From Actinomadura pelletieri DSM 43383 (lineage in GTDB: Bacteria; Actinomycetota; Actinomycetes; Streptosporangiales; Streptosporangiaceae), in contig NZ_RBWU01000003.1 of NCBI RefSeq assembly GCF_003634705.1, forward strand, positions 248,001 through 312,000: DNA of 64,000 nt, in the 5' to 3' direction. A program made the position numbers and the translations under genes. Position 1 is the stretch's first letter, and each line of letters starts with the position of its first letter. The notes beneath the pieces are model-generated. The model had not been told where the DNA came from. It did no database searches and worked only from the letters and a program-made list of their open reading frames with translations. Below, one piece after another: positions 1 through 9,425 of the stretch.

Positions 1-3000
1 GCTACCGGGAACTCGACCGTTTCCGAACGGAAACCCCGTCCGGCGAAGGAGCCGGCTCCACCACCGACGTCCTCGACGACGTGGTCGGCGAGATGCTGCG
101 TCTCCTGGCCGCCGACCACGGCCGGTTCCTGCTGCTGCTCGGCGACTTCGGGCGCGGCAAGACGTTCGCGCTGCGGGAACTGGCCCGCCGCATCCCCACG
201 GAGTTGCCGCACGTCATCCCGATCCTGATCGAGCTGCGGGCGCTGGACAAGGCGCACTCCGTGGACGGCCTCGTCGCCGCGCACCTGGCCAACCACGGCG
301 AGGAGCTGATCGACCTCAAGGCGTTCCACTACATGCTCCGGCAGGGACGCATCGTGCTGCTCTTCGACGGGTTCGACGAGCTGGTGACGCGGATGACCTA
401 CGACCGGGCCGCCGACCACCTCGACACGCTCCTCCAGGCCGCCCAGGACAAGGCGAAGATCGTGGTGGCGAGCCGCACGCAGCACTTCAAGTCGCAGGCG
501 CAGGTGCTGACCGCGCTCGGCGAGAAGGTGGGCGTCCTGCCGCACCGGCGCGTCCTCGGGCTGGAGGACTTCGCGCCGCCGCAGGTCCGCTCGTACCTGG
601 TGAACCGGTACGGGGACGAGGGCACCGCGGAGGCGCGGCTGGACCTGCTGTCCGGCATCGAGGAACTGCTGGCGCTGACGTCCAACCCGCGGATGCTGTC
701 GTTCATCGCCGACCTGCCCGAGGACCGGCTCCGCGCCGTCGCGCGGGCCCGCCGCGCCGTCAGCCCCGCCGACCTGTACCACGAGATCCTGTCGGCGTGG
801 CTTTCGTACGAGGCCGACAGGGTCGGCGGCGCGGGCGGCCCGTCCGGGCTGAAGGTCGACGACATGTGGCGCGCCGTGGGCACACTCGCGCTGCGCCTGT
901 GGGAGGGCAACGAACAGTTCCTGCGGCTCGCGGAACTCGCGGACGTCGCGGACACGCTGACCGGTCTGGCCGGGGGACGCCTGTCCCCGCACCAGGTGAC
1001 GCATGCCGTCGGCGCGGGGAGCCTGCTCGTCCGCACCGACGAGGGCCTGTTCGGGTTCATCCACACGTCGGTCATGGAATGGCTGGTCGCCCGCCACATC
1101 GCGGACGAGTTCGCCGACGACCCGGCGCCCGCCGCGCTGGCCCGCCGCGCGCTGACCCAGCTCGCCGTCGACTTCCTCTGCGACCTCGCCGACACCCGCG
1201 CCTGCCAGGAGTGGGCGGCCGGGGTCCTCGCCGACCCCGACGCCGACGACATCGCCCGCGCCAACGCGATCCGCGTCACGACCCGGCTGCGCACCCCCGC
1301 GCACACCGACCTGCGCGGCGCCCGCCTCCAGGGCGAGGACCTGTCCTACCGCGACCTGCAGGAGGTCGACCTGACCGGGGCCGACCTCACCGACGCGCAG
1401 CTCGTCGGCGCCAACCTGTCGCGCGCCGTCCTGCGGGACGCGTCCCTGGCCGGGGCGCGCCTCGACGAGGCCACGCTGACGGGCGCCGACCTGCGCGGCG
1501 CGGACCTGTCCCGGGCCCGCCTCGCCCGCGCCGACCTCCACGACGTCACCATCGAGGGCAGCCGCTGGACGCGCGCGGCCCTGGTCGACGCCGTCCTGCC
1601 CGACCGCGTCGCGCACGCGCCGGAACTGCGTGAGGCCGCGATCGCGCCCGGCCGGCCCATCGACATCCAGGTCCGCCCGGCCGCCGTGGGCGTCCCGTAC
1701 GGGTTCCACTTCCAGACCAGTCGCCTGCCACAGCCCCTGGCGTACAGTCCGGGCGGCTCCGTCCTGGCGGTGGGCGGCGAGGACGGCGGCGTCCTGGTCT
1801 GCGACGCCGTCACCGGCACTCCTCTGCGCACGCTCCAGGGCCACACCGACCGCGCCTACGCGGTGGTGTTCGACTCGCGGGGCAACCTTCTGGTGAGCGG
1901 CTCCGCGGACGGCACCGTCCGGTTGTGGGACCTCGCCACGGGCCACGCCACGCACACGCTCACCGTCCACCCCGAAGGGGTATGGCCGGTCGTCGTCGGG
2001 GGACGCTCCCCGTCGGGCGGCGAACTCGTCGCGGCGGGCGCGGCCGACGGCACCATGCGCGTATGGGACGCCACGTCCGGCGACCTCCTGCACGAACTGC
2101 CCGGACACACCGCGCCCGTCTACACGGCCGTGTTCGACCCCGCCGGTCCGTTGATGGTCACCGGCGACAGGGGAGGCACCCTGCGCGTCTGGGACACGGC
2201 CACCGGCGAACTGCGCCGCGAACTGACCGGCCATCGCGGCGCCGTGTACCGGGCCGTGTTCCACCCGGACGGTTCCCTCCTCGCCGCCGGGGACGAGGCG
2301 GGCGCCGTCCGGCTCTGGGACATCCGCACCGGCGAGATCAGGCGGGAACTCCGCGGCCACACCGGCCGCGTCTACGCCATCGCCTTCCACCCGGACGGGC
2401 ACATCCTCGTCACCGGCGACACCGTCGGTTCCGTCCGCCTCTGGAAGGACGGGCACGACCACCGGAACCTCCAGGGCCACGGCGGCGCCATCTACCAGGC
2501 GACGTTCAGCCCGGACGGCGGCCGACTCGCGACCGCGGACAGTTCCGGGTCCGTCCGCCTGTGGGATCCCGAGACCGGCGGGCAGCACCTCGAACTGGCG
2601 GGGCATCGCGGCGCGGTGTGGCCGTTCGCGTTCCGCCCCGACGGCGCCCAACTCGCCACCAGCAGCAACGACGGAACGGCCCGCGTCTGGGACGCCGAGA
2701 CCGGTCAGTGCCGCGTCGTGTTGCGCGGCCACGGCCGCCGCGTCACCGGCGTCACGTTCAGCCCGGACGGCGGGATGCTCGCCAGTAGCGGCAACGACGG
2801 CCTCGTCCGGCTCTGGGACCCGCGCACCGGCCGGATGATCCGTGAACTGCGCGGTGTCGCCGACAACCTCACCTCCGCGGTGTTCAACACCCGCGACTCC
2901 CAGCTCGCCACCGCCACCAACGACGGCGGCGTCCACCTGTGGCAGGCCGGGACCGGCACGTTCGAACGCGAACTGAACGCGGAGACCGACCATGTGTGGG

Positions 3001-3785
3001 CGCAGGCCTTCTCCCCCGCCGGGGACGTCCTCGCCACCGCCAACGACGACGACACCGTCCGACTCTGGTACTGGACGACCGGCCGCGAGACCGTCAACCT
3101 CGCCGACCACCGGGGCCGTGTCCGCTCCATCGATTACCGGCCGGACGGCACCCTGGTCGCCACCGGCTGCGACGACGGCCTCGTCCGACTGTGGCACCCG
3201 CGCACGGGCGAACTCAGGGCCACCCTCCACGGCCACACCGACCGCGTCTACCGCGTGGCGTTCTCACCGTCCGGGGAAACGCTCGCGTCGGCGAGTAACG
3301 ACGGCACCGTCCGACTCTGGGACCCGTCCACCGGCGAGACCGTCCACACCCTCACCGGCCACACCGGCCGCCTGTGGACGACCGCGTTCCACCCGTCCGG
3401 CAGGCTCCTCGCCACGGCGGGCGACGACATGGTCGTCCGTCTGTGGGATCCGTCGACCGGTGAAACCCTCCACACGCTCACGGGCCACACCCGCCGCGTC
3501 TGGTCGGTCGCCTTCAGCCCCGACGGCACCCTCATGGCCACGGCGGGCGACGACGGCGCCATCATCCTCTGGGACGTCCCGGAGGATGCGCCCCCCACGC
3601 ACCGCGCGACCCTGCTCGGTCTGGCCGAGGGGTGGGCCGCGCTGGCCCCGGACGGCCGCTACAAGTGGGAGGGCAACGTCACCGCCGAATTCTGGTACGC
3701 CGTGGGGATGTGCCGCTTCGAGCCGGGAGAACTGGACCCCTACCTCCGCGACGTCCACCGGCTCCCCTTGGACGCCCCTTTCTGA
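1..3785 (+). CDS. NACHT-pentapeptide-WD40 STAND NTPase, 5' truncated
   Basis: Signal-transduction ATPase with numerical domains. The frame is open to the window edge (27 codons before the first GTG at 81), so the N-terminal effector region is missing. From codon 81: P-loop GDFGRGKT (res. 21-28), Walker B RIVLLFDGFDEL (about 90-101), helical region, pentapeptide repeats (about 410-487, e.g. ADLTDAQLVGANL), then about 15 WD40 repeats (about 550-1170), enough for two propellers. A conserved-looking tail (LAPDGRYKWEG, FEPGELDPYL) ends it. NACHT/WD40 proteins oligomerise on sensing a ligand through the repeats; bacterial NACHT proteins include antiphage systems. The ligand and effector are unknown here. 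WD repeats 13 and 14 are nearly identical, suggesting recent repeat turnover. No partner defence gene is visible downstream. Confidence 0.9.
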   Translation, partial: YRELDRFRTETPSGEGAGSTTDVLDDVVGEMLRLLAADHGRFLLLLGDFGRGKTFALRELARRIPTELPHVIPILIELRALDKAHSVDGLVAAHLANHGEELIDLKAFHYMLRQGRIVLLFDGFDELVTRMTYDRAADHLDTLLQAAQDKAKIVVASRTQHFKSQAQVLTALGEKVGVLPHRRVLGLEDFAPPQVRSYLVNRYGDEGTAEARLDLLSGIEELLALTSNPRMLSFIADLPEDRLRAVARARRAVSPADLYHEILSAWLSYEADRVGGAGGPSGLKVDDMWRAVGTLALRLWEGNEQFLRLAELADVADTLTGLAGGRLSPHQVTHAVGAGSLLVRTDEGLFGFIHTSVMEWLVARHIADEFADDPAPAALARRALTQLAVDFLCDLADTRACQEWAAGVLADPDADDIARANAIRVTTRLRTPAHTDLRGARLQGEDLSYRDLQEVDLTGADLTDAQLVGANLSRAVLRDASLAGARLDEATLTGADLRGADLSRARLARADLHDVTIEGSRWTRAALVDAVLPDRVAHAPELREAAIAPGRPIDIQVRPAAVGVPYGFHFQTSRLPQPLAYSPGGSVLAVGGEDGGVLVCDAVTGTPLRTLQGHTDRAYAVVFDSRGNLLVSGSADGTVRLWDLATGHATHTLTVHPEGVWPVVVGGRSPSGGELVAAGAADGTMRVWDATSGDLLHELPGHTAPVYTAVFDPAGPLMVTGDRGGTLRVWDTATGELRRELTGHRGAVYRAVFHPDGSLLAAGDEAGAVRLWDIRTGEIRRELRGHTGRVYAIAFHPDGHILVTGDTVGSVRLWKDGHDHRNLQGHGGAIYQATFSPDGGRLATADSSGSVRLWDPETGGQHLELAGHRGAVWPFAFRPDGAQLATSSNDGTARVWDAETGQCRVVLRGHGRRVTGVTFSPDGGMLASSGNDGLVRLWDPRTGRMIRELRGVADNLTSAVFNTRDSQLATATNDGGVHLWQAGTGTFERELNAETDHVWAQAFSPAGDVLATANDDDTVRLWYWTTGRETVNLADHRGRVRSIDYRPDGTLVATGCDDGLVRLWHPRTGELRATLHGHTDRVYRVAFSPSGETLASASNDGTVRLWDPSTGETVHTLTGHTGRLWTTAFHPSGRLLATAGDDMVVRLWDPSTGETLHTLTGHTRRVWSVAFSPDGTLMATAGDDGAIILWDVPEDAPPTHRATLLGLAEGWAALAPDGRYKWEGNVTAEFWYAVGMCRFEPGELDPYLRDVHRLPLDAPF

Positions 3786-3804
3786 GGCCGTTCGGCCATC
3801 AGAA
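3780..3804. terminator. Compact convergent hairpin overlapping two stop codons
   Basis: TTCTGA-GGCC-gttc-GGCC-a-TCAGAA forms a stem of ten pairs with one bulged base. It contains the stop codon of the NACHT gene on one strand and that of the inhibitor gene on the other, so it could terminate both convergent transcripts. There is no long T-run, so terminator function is inferred. Confidence 0.45.
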
Positions 3805-4206
3805 GTCCAGGACGTGGCCGTGCAGGATCCGGGCGCAACCGTCGTTGGTGACGGTCCCGAAGTACGGCTCGATCGGCCTGCCCCGCCAATAGCCGGTCGC
3901 GGTCGCGTCCACCGGTTCCCAGTACTGAAGGCACAACCGTCCCTTTCTCCAGGGAACATCCTTGATGCGCCCGTTCACCATGGCGAGCTCGGCACAGGCG
4001 ACTTCGGCATTGGCATGGGTCCCGCCGGCCGGTTCGCAGGTCAGCGTCGCGGTACGGGGCTTGCCGCCCTTCTGGGGTGTGACCGTGAGTTCGATCTCCG
4101 TCAGCGACGTGGGCGGAGTGCTCGCGGCGACGGCGGGAGCCGTCGCCGCGACACCGCCCACGACCAGGCTCAATCCCATGAACAGACGAATCGCTACGGA
4201 AGCCAT
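3799..4206 (-). CDS. Secreted subtilisin inhibitor-like protein (SSI, inhibitor family I16)
   Basis: Predicted secreted serine-protease inhibitor, 135 aa. The start at 4206 is preferred over 4218 because GGAGGTG lies just upstream of it; the earlier ATG has no Shine-Dalgarno. A signal peptide (MASVAIRLFMG to AVAA) precedes the mature domain. SSI-family marks: LTCEPAGG...CAEL (cysteines 15 apart, as in SSI C35-C50), WRGRP, a second pair CLQYWEP/NDGC and the terminal VLDF resembling the family's VFxF end. Aligning CLQYWEP with the SSI reactive loop CPMVYDP places Gln at P1 and Tyr at P1', an unusual P1. It is convergent with the NACHT gene. Such inhibitors control extracellular proteases during actinomycete development. 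Confidence 0.85.
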   Translation of the reverse strand: MASVAIRLFMGLSLVVGGVAATAPAVAASTPPTSLTEIELTVTPQKGGKPRTATLTCEPAGGTHANAEVACAELAMVNGRIKDVPWRKGRLCLQYWEPVDATATGYWRGRPIEPYFGTVTNDGCARILHGHVLDF

Positions 4207-4459
4207 GAACACCTCCATGATCAGGAGTGATTGGCCTCATTGCACCACCGACAAAAATTCTGTCCAGGCCTATATCCGCACACAATGGGGTCCCCGAAAG
4301 ACCATTTTTACCATTTTCGATGTCCCCAGGAAGATTCCGCAGCCATCCGAAGAATCATTCACTCACGGAGACGTCGAAAAACGGCGACGCGACCACACCG
4401 CTCGTCACGGAACGCATCACGACGACCACACGAGGTACGTGATAACGACCTCAGTCGTC

Positions 4460-5050
4460 CTACCGGCGGGTCAGTGCGTCCCAGAGGGCGTCGACCTGGG
4501 CTTTCAGAGCGTCGAGGGAGCCGGAGTTGTCGATGACGTGGGTGGCGACGGCGCGACGGTCCTCGCGGGACGCCTGGGCGGACATGCGTGCGCGGGCGTC
4601 CTCCTCGGTCATGCCGCGCCGGGCGACGAGACGGTCGAGCTGGACGTCCTCGGGGGCGTCGACGACCACGACCTCGTCGTACTGGGACGCGAGGCCGTTC
4701 TCCGTCAGCAGCGGGACGTCGTGGACGACGACGGCGTCGGCGGGCGCCTCGTCCATCACCTGCTTCGCCCGCTCCGCCACCAGCGGGTGGACGATCGCGT
4801 TCAGGGCGGCGAGCCGGTCGGGGTCGGCGAACACGATGCGGCCGAGTTTCTCCCTGTCGAGGGCGCCGGACGGCAGCAGCACGTCCGCGCCGAACTCCGC
4901 GACGACGGCGGCGAGGCCCGGCGTGCCCGGCTCCACCACCTCGCGGGCGATCCGGTCGGCGTCGATGACGACGGCGCCGTGTTCGGCGAGGCGCCGCGCC
5001 ACCTCGCTCTTGCCCGACCCGATCCCACCCGTGAGCCCCACTTTCAGCAC
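4460..5050 (-). CDS. coaE: Dephospho-CoA kinase
   Basis: Cytoplasmic ATP-dependent phosphorylation of the ribose 3'-OH of dephospho-CoA, last step of CoA synthesis. 196 aa, a usual length. P-loop GGIGSGKSE at residues 8-16; [16 protein letters not shown] and [22 protein letters not shown] are typical of the family; the LID region [16 protein letters not shown] follows. The CoaE-RpsA neighbourhood is conserved in actinobacteria. It lies 17 bp downstream of the GNAT gene on the same strand and may be cotranscribed. Confidence 0.95.
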   Translation of the reverse strand: MLKVGLTGGIGSGKSEVARRLAEHGAVVIDADRIAREVVEPGTPGLAAVVAEFGADVLLPSGALDREKLGRIVFADPDRLAALNAIVHPLVAERAKQVMDEAPADAVVVHDVPLLTENGLASQYDEVVVVDAPEDVQLDRLVARRGMTEEDARARMSAQASREDRRAVATHVIDNSGSLDALKAQVDALWDALTRR

Positions 5051-5067
5051 GGGCCCACCCTAGACGG

Positions 5068-5559
5068 TCAGGCGGTTTCGACGGGGACGAGGGGTTTGCG
5101 CATGTGCACGAGGGTGAGGTGCGCCGCGACCCGTTCCCGGTGCGTCTCGGTGTAGCCGAGGCGGCGGTACAGGCGCAGGTTCGTCTCGCTGAGGTGGCCG
5201 GTGAACAGCACGCACGCGTCGGCGCGCCCGCCCACCTCGGCCTCCAGCGCGGCCAGCAGCCGCCCGCCGATGCCCCGGCCCTGCAGGTCGGGGACGACGA
5301 CGAGCCGACCGATCAGGCACGTGTGGTCGCTGAACTGGGCGCGGACGGCGCCGACGACACGTCCGTCCAGCACGGCCTTCAGGAACACCGCGTCACCGGC
5401 CAGAGCGTTCCGGAGCTGCTCGACCGACTCGACCAGCGGAGGGAGGAACGGGTCACCGTACAGTTGCGCCTCCGTGACGTAGGCGGCGCGCTGAACGGTC
5501 AGCAGCTCCCCCGCGTCCTGCGGTCCGGCCCGTTCGATCGAGACCGTCGGTTCGCTCAT
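5068..5559 (-). CDS. GNAT family N-acetyltransferase
   Basis: 163 aa single-domain acetyltransferase. Acetyl-CoA pyrophosphate loop VVPDLQGRGIGGRLL at about residues 86-100, followed by the C-terminal FTGHLSETNLRLYRRLGY motif (Asn and Tyr common in GNATs, Tyr as general acid). The substrate cannot be read from sequence. It sits between the membrane EEP protein and coaE, all on the minus strand. Confidence 0.85.
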   Translation of the reverse strand: MSEPTVSIERAGPQDAGELLTVQRAAYVTEAQLYGDPFLPPLVESVEQLRNALAGDAVFLKAVLDGRVVGAVRAQFSDHTCLIGRLVVVPDLQGRGIGGRLLAALEAEVGGRADACVLFTGHLSETNLRLYRRLGYTETHRERVAAHLTLVHMRKPLVPVETA

Positions 5560-5596
5560 GCCATGACCCTAGCGGCGGAGCGGAGGCCGGGTCCGG

Positions 5597-7561
5597 TCAG
5601 CGGCCGATCCGGACGGTGACGGCGACGGGATAGTGGTCCGAGGCGTCGGAGACGGGCACGTCGTAGTCGGTGACGAGGATTCCGTCCGACCCGAAGATCC
5701 AGTCGACGTGGGCGCCGTCGGACCTGGTCGGGGACGAGTCGTCGCCGATCGCGGCGCTGCGCAGGTCGGTGCCCTCGGTCAGCGCCGTCAGCTCGGGACT
5801 GCCGGGCTCGGCGTTGAAGTCCCCGCCGATCAGCGTGCGAGGCGCGCCGCCCCAGGCCCGCAACAGCACCGCGATCGACCGGGCGCGCTCGTCGGCCTGG
5901 TCGTCGCCGCCTTCGAGGTGCGTGGACCACACGTCCATCGTGGTGCCGCCGACACCGAGCCGCGCCCACACGTAGCCGCGGATCTGCGACCAGTCGCCGC
6001 GCGACATCCGTCCCGTCCCGGAGCTGCGCACCGGCAGGGACGTGAGGATCGCGTTGCCGAACTGGCCGTCGGCGGCCGGGCCCCAGATCAGCGTCATGCC
6101 GAGGCGCCGCGACAGCCACACGCCGACGTCGGCGGTGCCGGACAGCAGGGACCCGCGGCCGGCCTCCTGGAGCAGGACGACCTGGGCGCGCTGCCCCTCG
6201 ATGACGCGGGCGACGCCCTCCGGGTCGAGCCGTCCCGACTGGTCGACCGCGTCGTGGATGTTGTAGCTGAGCACCCGCACCTGTCCGGGGACGGGCGCCG
6301 CCTGGGCCTTGCCGTCCGGCGCGGCGACGGTGAACACGAGCGTCCCGGCGAGGAGGCCGAGCGCGGCGGCCCCGGCGGTGAGGGCCCGCAGCGGCGCGCG
6401 GGCGGGCAGCGGCCCGCCGCGGGCGGCGGCGATCGCGGCGAGCGCGCCGAGCAGGATCCCGGCGAGGCCGGGCAGCAGGTTGTTCGGGAACGGCAGCGGG
6501 GAGACGGCGCTGACCTGGTACGGGACGAGAACGACGACGATGAGCAGGCCGCCGAGCGCGGCACCCGCGTCGATCCGCCACACCGGGCCACCGGTTCCGG
6601 CGCGCCGCAGCGGCGCCCGGCACGCGACCGCCAGCAGCCACGCCGACAACACCTGCCCGACGATCACGATGGGCACGATCTCGACACCGGAGATCGCGTA
6701 CGTTCCCGCGACCGCGCCCGCGCCGACCCCGAGGACGGTGCCGCCGAGCACGCACACACCGCCCGGGACCGCCCGGACCGCGAGACCGGACGCGAGGAAC
6801 GCCAGCGCGAGCCCCTGCCCGACGACGATCACGATGTGCGCGACGGTCAACGACCGCCATCCGGACGACGCGACGAACGCGGGGCTGGACAGGACGAGGA
6901 CCTGCAACGCCAGGAACGGGCCGAACGCGGCGGCGCCGAGCGCGTCCCGCCACGAGATCCCGGGCGCGGCGACCGGCCCGGACGCCAGTTCCCGGTACAG
7001 CGCGGCGACACCGACGCCGACGAACGCCAGGCACGCCGCCCACGGGCCGATGCCGGACCGCCACACCGGGTCCCAGGTGGCGAAGCACATTCGTACGGCG
7101 GTGTCGATCGACAGGCCCGCGACGGTGGCGGTGGCGAACCCGACACCGGACAGGCCGCGGGCGCCCTCGTACAGCGCCGCCACGGCGATCATGCCGATGG
7201 CGGAGCCCGCGAACGCCAGCCATGTCCGCGGTTCGATGGCCTGGGCGAGGAGCCGGACGGCGAACAGCCCGCCGATCCCTGCCAGCAGCAGCCCCCGGGG
7301 GCCGGCGTACCGGCGGATCAGCGGCGCGGCGAACCCGGCGAGGCACACGACCAGCACGCCCAGTGTGGCGGCGGCCGTCCCGGCCTCGTCGGCGAAGTGG
7401 TCGAGCTGGGGCGGCGAGAACCGCAGCGTCTGCGCGAGCACCGCGACGGTGACCGCGATCAGCGCGAGTCTCGCGGGGCCCTGCGGAACGATCGGCGGCG
7501 CGCCCTCGGCGGGACCGCCGGTCCTGGCGCCGGTGACGGTGTCGGCGTCTGTGCTGGCCAA
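5597..7561 (-). CDS. Multi-pass membrane protein with endonuclease/exonuclease/phosphatase (EEP) domain
   Basis: 654 aa. About the first 400 residues hold roughly ten or more hydrophobic segments; the C-terminal part (from about 428, RVLSYNIHDAVDQSG) is an EEP domain. Catalytic/metal motifs are present: QEAGRGSLLSG (Glu), WSTHLEGGDDQADERAR (His), GGDFNAEPGSPE (Asp/Asn, about 583) and SDASDHYPV (Asp-His, about 642). EEP enzymes hydrolyse phosphodiesters (DNA, phosphoinositides, sphingomyelin). The membrane anchor suggests a lipid or extracytoplasmic substrate, but this is inference. Start ATG at 7561. Confidence 0.85.
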   Translation of the reverse strand: MASTDADTVTGARTGGPAEGAPPIVPQGPARLALIAVTVAVLAQTLRFSPPQLDHFADEAGTAAATLGVLVVCLAGFAAPLIRRYAGPRGLLLAGIGGLFAVRLLAQAIEPRTWLAFAGSAIGMIAVAALYEGARGLSGVGFATATVAGLSIDTAVRMCFATWDPVWRSGIGPWAACLAFVGVGVAALYRELASGPVAAPGISWRDALGAAAFGPFLALQVLVLSSPAFVASSGWRSLTVAHIVIVVGQGLALAFLASGLAVRAVPGGVCVLGGTVLGVGAGAVAGTYAISGVEIVPIVIVGQVLSAWLLAVACRAPLRRAGTGGPVWRIDAGAALGGLLIVVVLVPYQVSAVSPLPFPNNLLPGLAGILLGALAAIAAARGGPLPARAPLRALTAGAAALGLLAGTLVFTVAAPDGKAQAAPVPGQVRVLSYNIHDAVDQSGRLDPEGVARVIEGQRAQVVLLQEAGRGSLLSGTADVGVWLSRRLGMTLIWGPAADGQFGNAILTSLPVRSSGTGRMSRGDWSQIRGYVWARLGVGGTTMDVWSTHLEGGDDQADERARSIAVLLRAWGGAPRTLIGGDFNAEPGSPELTALTEGTDLRSAAIGDDSSPTRSDGAHVDWIFGSDGILVTDYDVPVSDASDHYPVAVTVRIGR

Positions 7562-7620
7562 TTGAACGAGTGCTCCCGGGACGGAACGGCGAGACTACCG
7601 AAAAGAACAGCGCAACCGAG

Positions 7621-7662
7621 CACGGCCGGAGGCCGATCCGTCAAGATCGTTCTCCGGCCGTG
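7621..7662 (-). terminator. Hairpin downstream of rpsA
   Basis: CACGGCCGGAG (7621-7631) pairs perfectly with CTCCGGCCGTG (7652-7662), an 11-bp GC-rich stem 36 bp after the rpsA stop. Likely rpsA terminator, without a strong T-run, as is common in actinomycetes. Confidence 0.6.
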
Positions 7663-7697
7663 TTCGGGACGTCACAGGCCGATGATCGGCCCCGGGG

Positions 7698-9188
7698 TCA
7701 CTGGCCTCCGGACAGCTTCTCCCGCAGCGCGGCGAGCGCCTCGTCGGTGGCGAGCGCGCCGCCCCCGGACTCGCTCTCCCCGCCGCCGGAGTAGGAGGTC
7801 TCGCCGCCGCCACCGCCGCCGCCGCCCGCGGACTCCCCGCCGGCCTCGGCCTCGGCCTTGCGGGCCTCCTCGATCTGCTTGCGGTGCGCGTCGAACCGGG
7901 ACCGGGCCTCGGCGTACTGCCGCTCCCACGTCTCCCGCTGCTCGTCGAAGCCCGGCAGCCACTCGCCCGTCTCGGCGTCGAAGCCCTCGGGGTACTTGTA
8001 GTTGCCCTGCTCGTCGTACTCGGCGGGCATGCCGTACAGGGTCGGGTCGAAGTCCTCTTCCTCGATCCCGGCGGCGCCCTCGTTGGCCTGCTTGAGCGAC
8101 AGGCTGATCCGGCGCCGGTCGAGGTCGATGTCGATGATCTTCACGAAGATCTCGTCGCCGACCTGGACGACCTGCTCGGGGATCTCCACGTGCCGCTCGG
8201 CCAGCTCGGAGATGTGCACCAGGCCCTCGATGCCCTCCTCGACGCGGACGAACGCGCCGAACGGCACCAGCTTGGTGACGCGTCCCGGCACGACCTGCCC
8301 GATCTGGTGGGTGCGGGCGAACTGCTGCCACGGGTCCTCCTGCGTCGCCTTCAGCGACAGCGAGACCCGCTCGCGCTCCATGTCGACGTCCAGGACCTCG
8401 ACCGTGACCTCCTGGCCGACCTCGACGACCTCGGACGGGTGGTCGATGTGCTTCCAGGACAGCTCGGAGACGTGCACCAGCCCGTCGACCCCGCCGAGGT
8501 CGACGAACGCGCCGAAGTTGACGATGGAGGACACGACGCCCTTGCGGACCTGGCCCTTCTGCAGGGTGTTGAGGAAGGTCTGGCGGACCTCGCTCTGCGT
8601 CTGCTCCAGCCACGCGCGCCGCGACAGCACCACGTTGTTGCGGTTCTTGTCCAGCTCGATGATCTTGGCTTCGAGCTCGCGTCCCACATACGGCTGCAGG
8701 TCACGCACGCGCCGCATCTCGACCAGCGAGGCGGGCAGGAAGCCGCGCAGCCCGATGTCGAGGATGAGACCGCCCTTGACGACCTCGATGACGGTCCCGG
8801 TGACGATGCCGTCCTCGTCCTTGATCTTCTCGATCGTGCCCCAGGCGCGCTCGTACTGGGCGCGCTTCTTGGACAGGATCAGCCGTCCCTCCTTGTCCTC
8901 CTTCTGGAGGACGAGGGCTTCGACGTGGTCCCCGACGGACACGACCTCGTTCGGGTCGACGTCGTGCTTGATGGACAGCTCACGCGAGGGGATGACCCCC
9001 TCGGTCTTGTAGCCGATGTCGAGGAGGACCTCGTCACGATCGACCTTGACGACAGTGCCTTCGACAATGTCGCCGTCATTGAAGTACTTGATGGTCTCGT
9101 CGATCGCGGCGAGGAAGGCTTCCTCGGACCCGATGTCGTTGACCGCTACCTGCGGGGTGGTCGAGGTGGCCTCGGTGCTGCTCGTCAT
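7698..9188 (-). CDS. rpsA: 30S ribosomal protein S1
   Basis: 496 aa mRNA-binding protein of the small ribosomal subunit. It contains four S1 OB-fold repeats, seen from repeated signatures such as VEALVLQKEDKEGRL, SIVNFGAFVDLGGVDGLVH, and KLVPFGAFVRVEEGIEGLVH. This is the actinobacterial form, shorter than the six-domain E. coli protein. The C-terminus is low complexity (eight-glycine run and Ser/Gly/Glu-rich stretch) and ends ALATDEALAALREKLSGG. Position next to polA and coaE matches the mycobacterial/streptomycete order. Confidence 0.97.
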   Translation of the reverse strand: MTSSTEATSTTPQVAVNDIGSEEAFLAAIDETIKYFNDGDIVEGTVVKVDRDEVLLDIGYKTEGVIPSRELSIKHDVDPNEVVSVGDHVEALVLQKEDKEGRLILSKKRAQYERAWGTIEKIKDEDGIVTGTVIEVVKGGLILDIGLRGFLPASLVEMRRVRDLQPYVGRELEAKIIELDKNRNNVVLSRRAWLEQTQSEVRQTFLNTLQKGQVRKGVVSSIVNFGAFVDLGGVDGLVHVSELSWKHIDHPSEVVEVGQEVTVEVLDVDMERERVSLSLKATQEDPWQQFARTHQIGQVVPGRVTKLVPFGAFVRVEEGIEGLVHISELAERHVEIPEQVVQVGDEIFVKIIDIDLDRRRISLSLKQANEGAAGIEEEDFDPTLYGMPAEYDEQGNYKYPEGFDAETGEWLPGFDEQRETWERQYAEARSRFDAHRKQIEEARKAEAEAGGESAGGGGGGGGETSYSGGGESESGGGALATDEALAALREKLSGGQ

Positions 9189-9425
9189 GTGTCGGCTGGC
9201 TCCGCTACGGACATGGAAGTCGTATGGGTTGTGCGCGGAGGGCCGTTATCCGCCCTGCCGAAGACCGGAATGGGACGCGGACGCCGCCGCGTCGGTGAAC
9301 CGAACCGTTGTCGCCGACCTGACCGAGCGCGAGCCTGCTCCGTCCGAAGCGCGCGCAGGCCCACAGCGCAGCGATCAGGATATGGGACCAGCCTCCCGGG
9401 GTCAATCCGCTGCGGAGGGCGCCGC

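Noticed and set aside
5633..8095. 820-codon plus-strand frame across the EEP gene and rpsA
   Set aside because: Antisense shadow; composition is Arg/Asp/Gly-rich with no domain.
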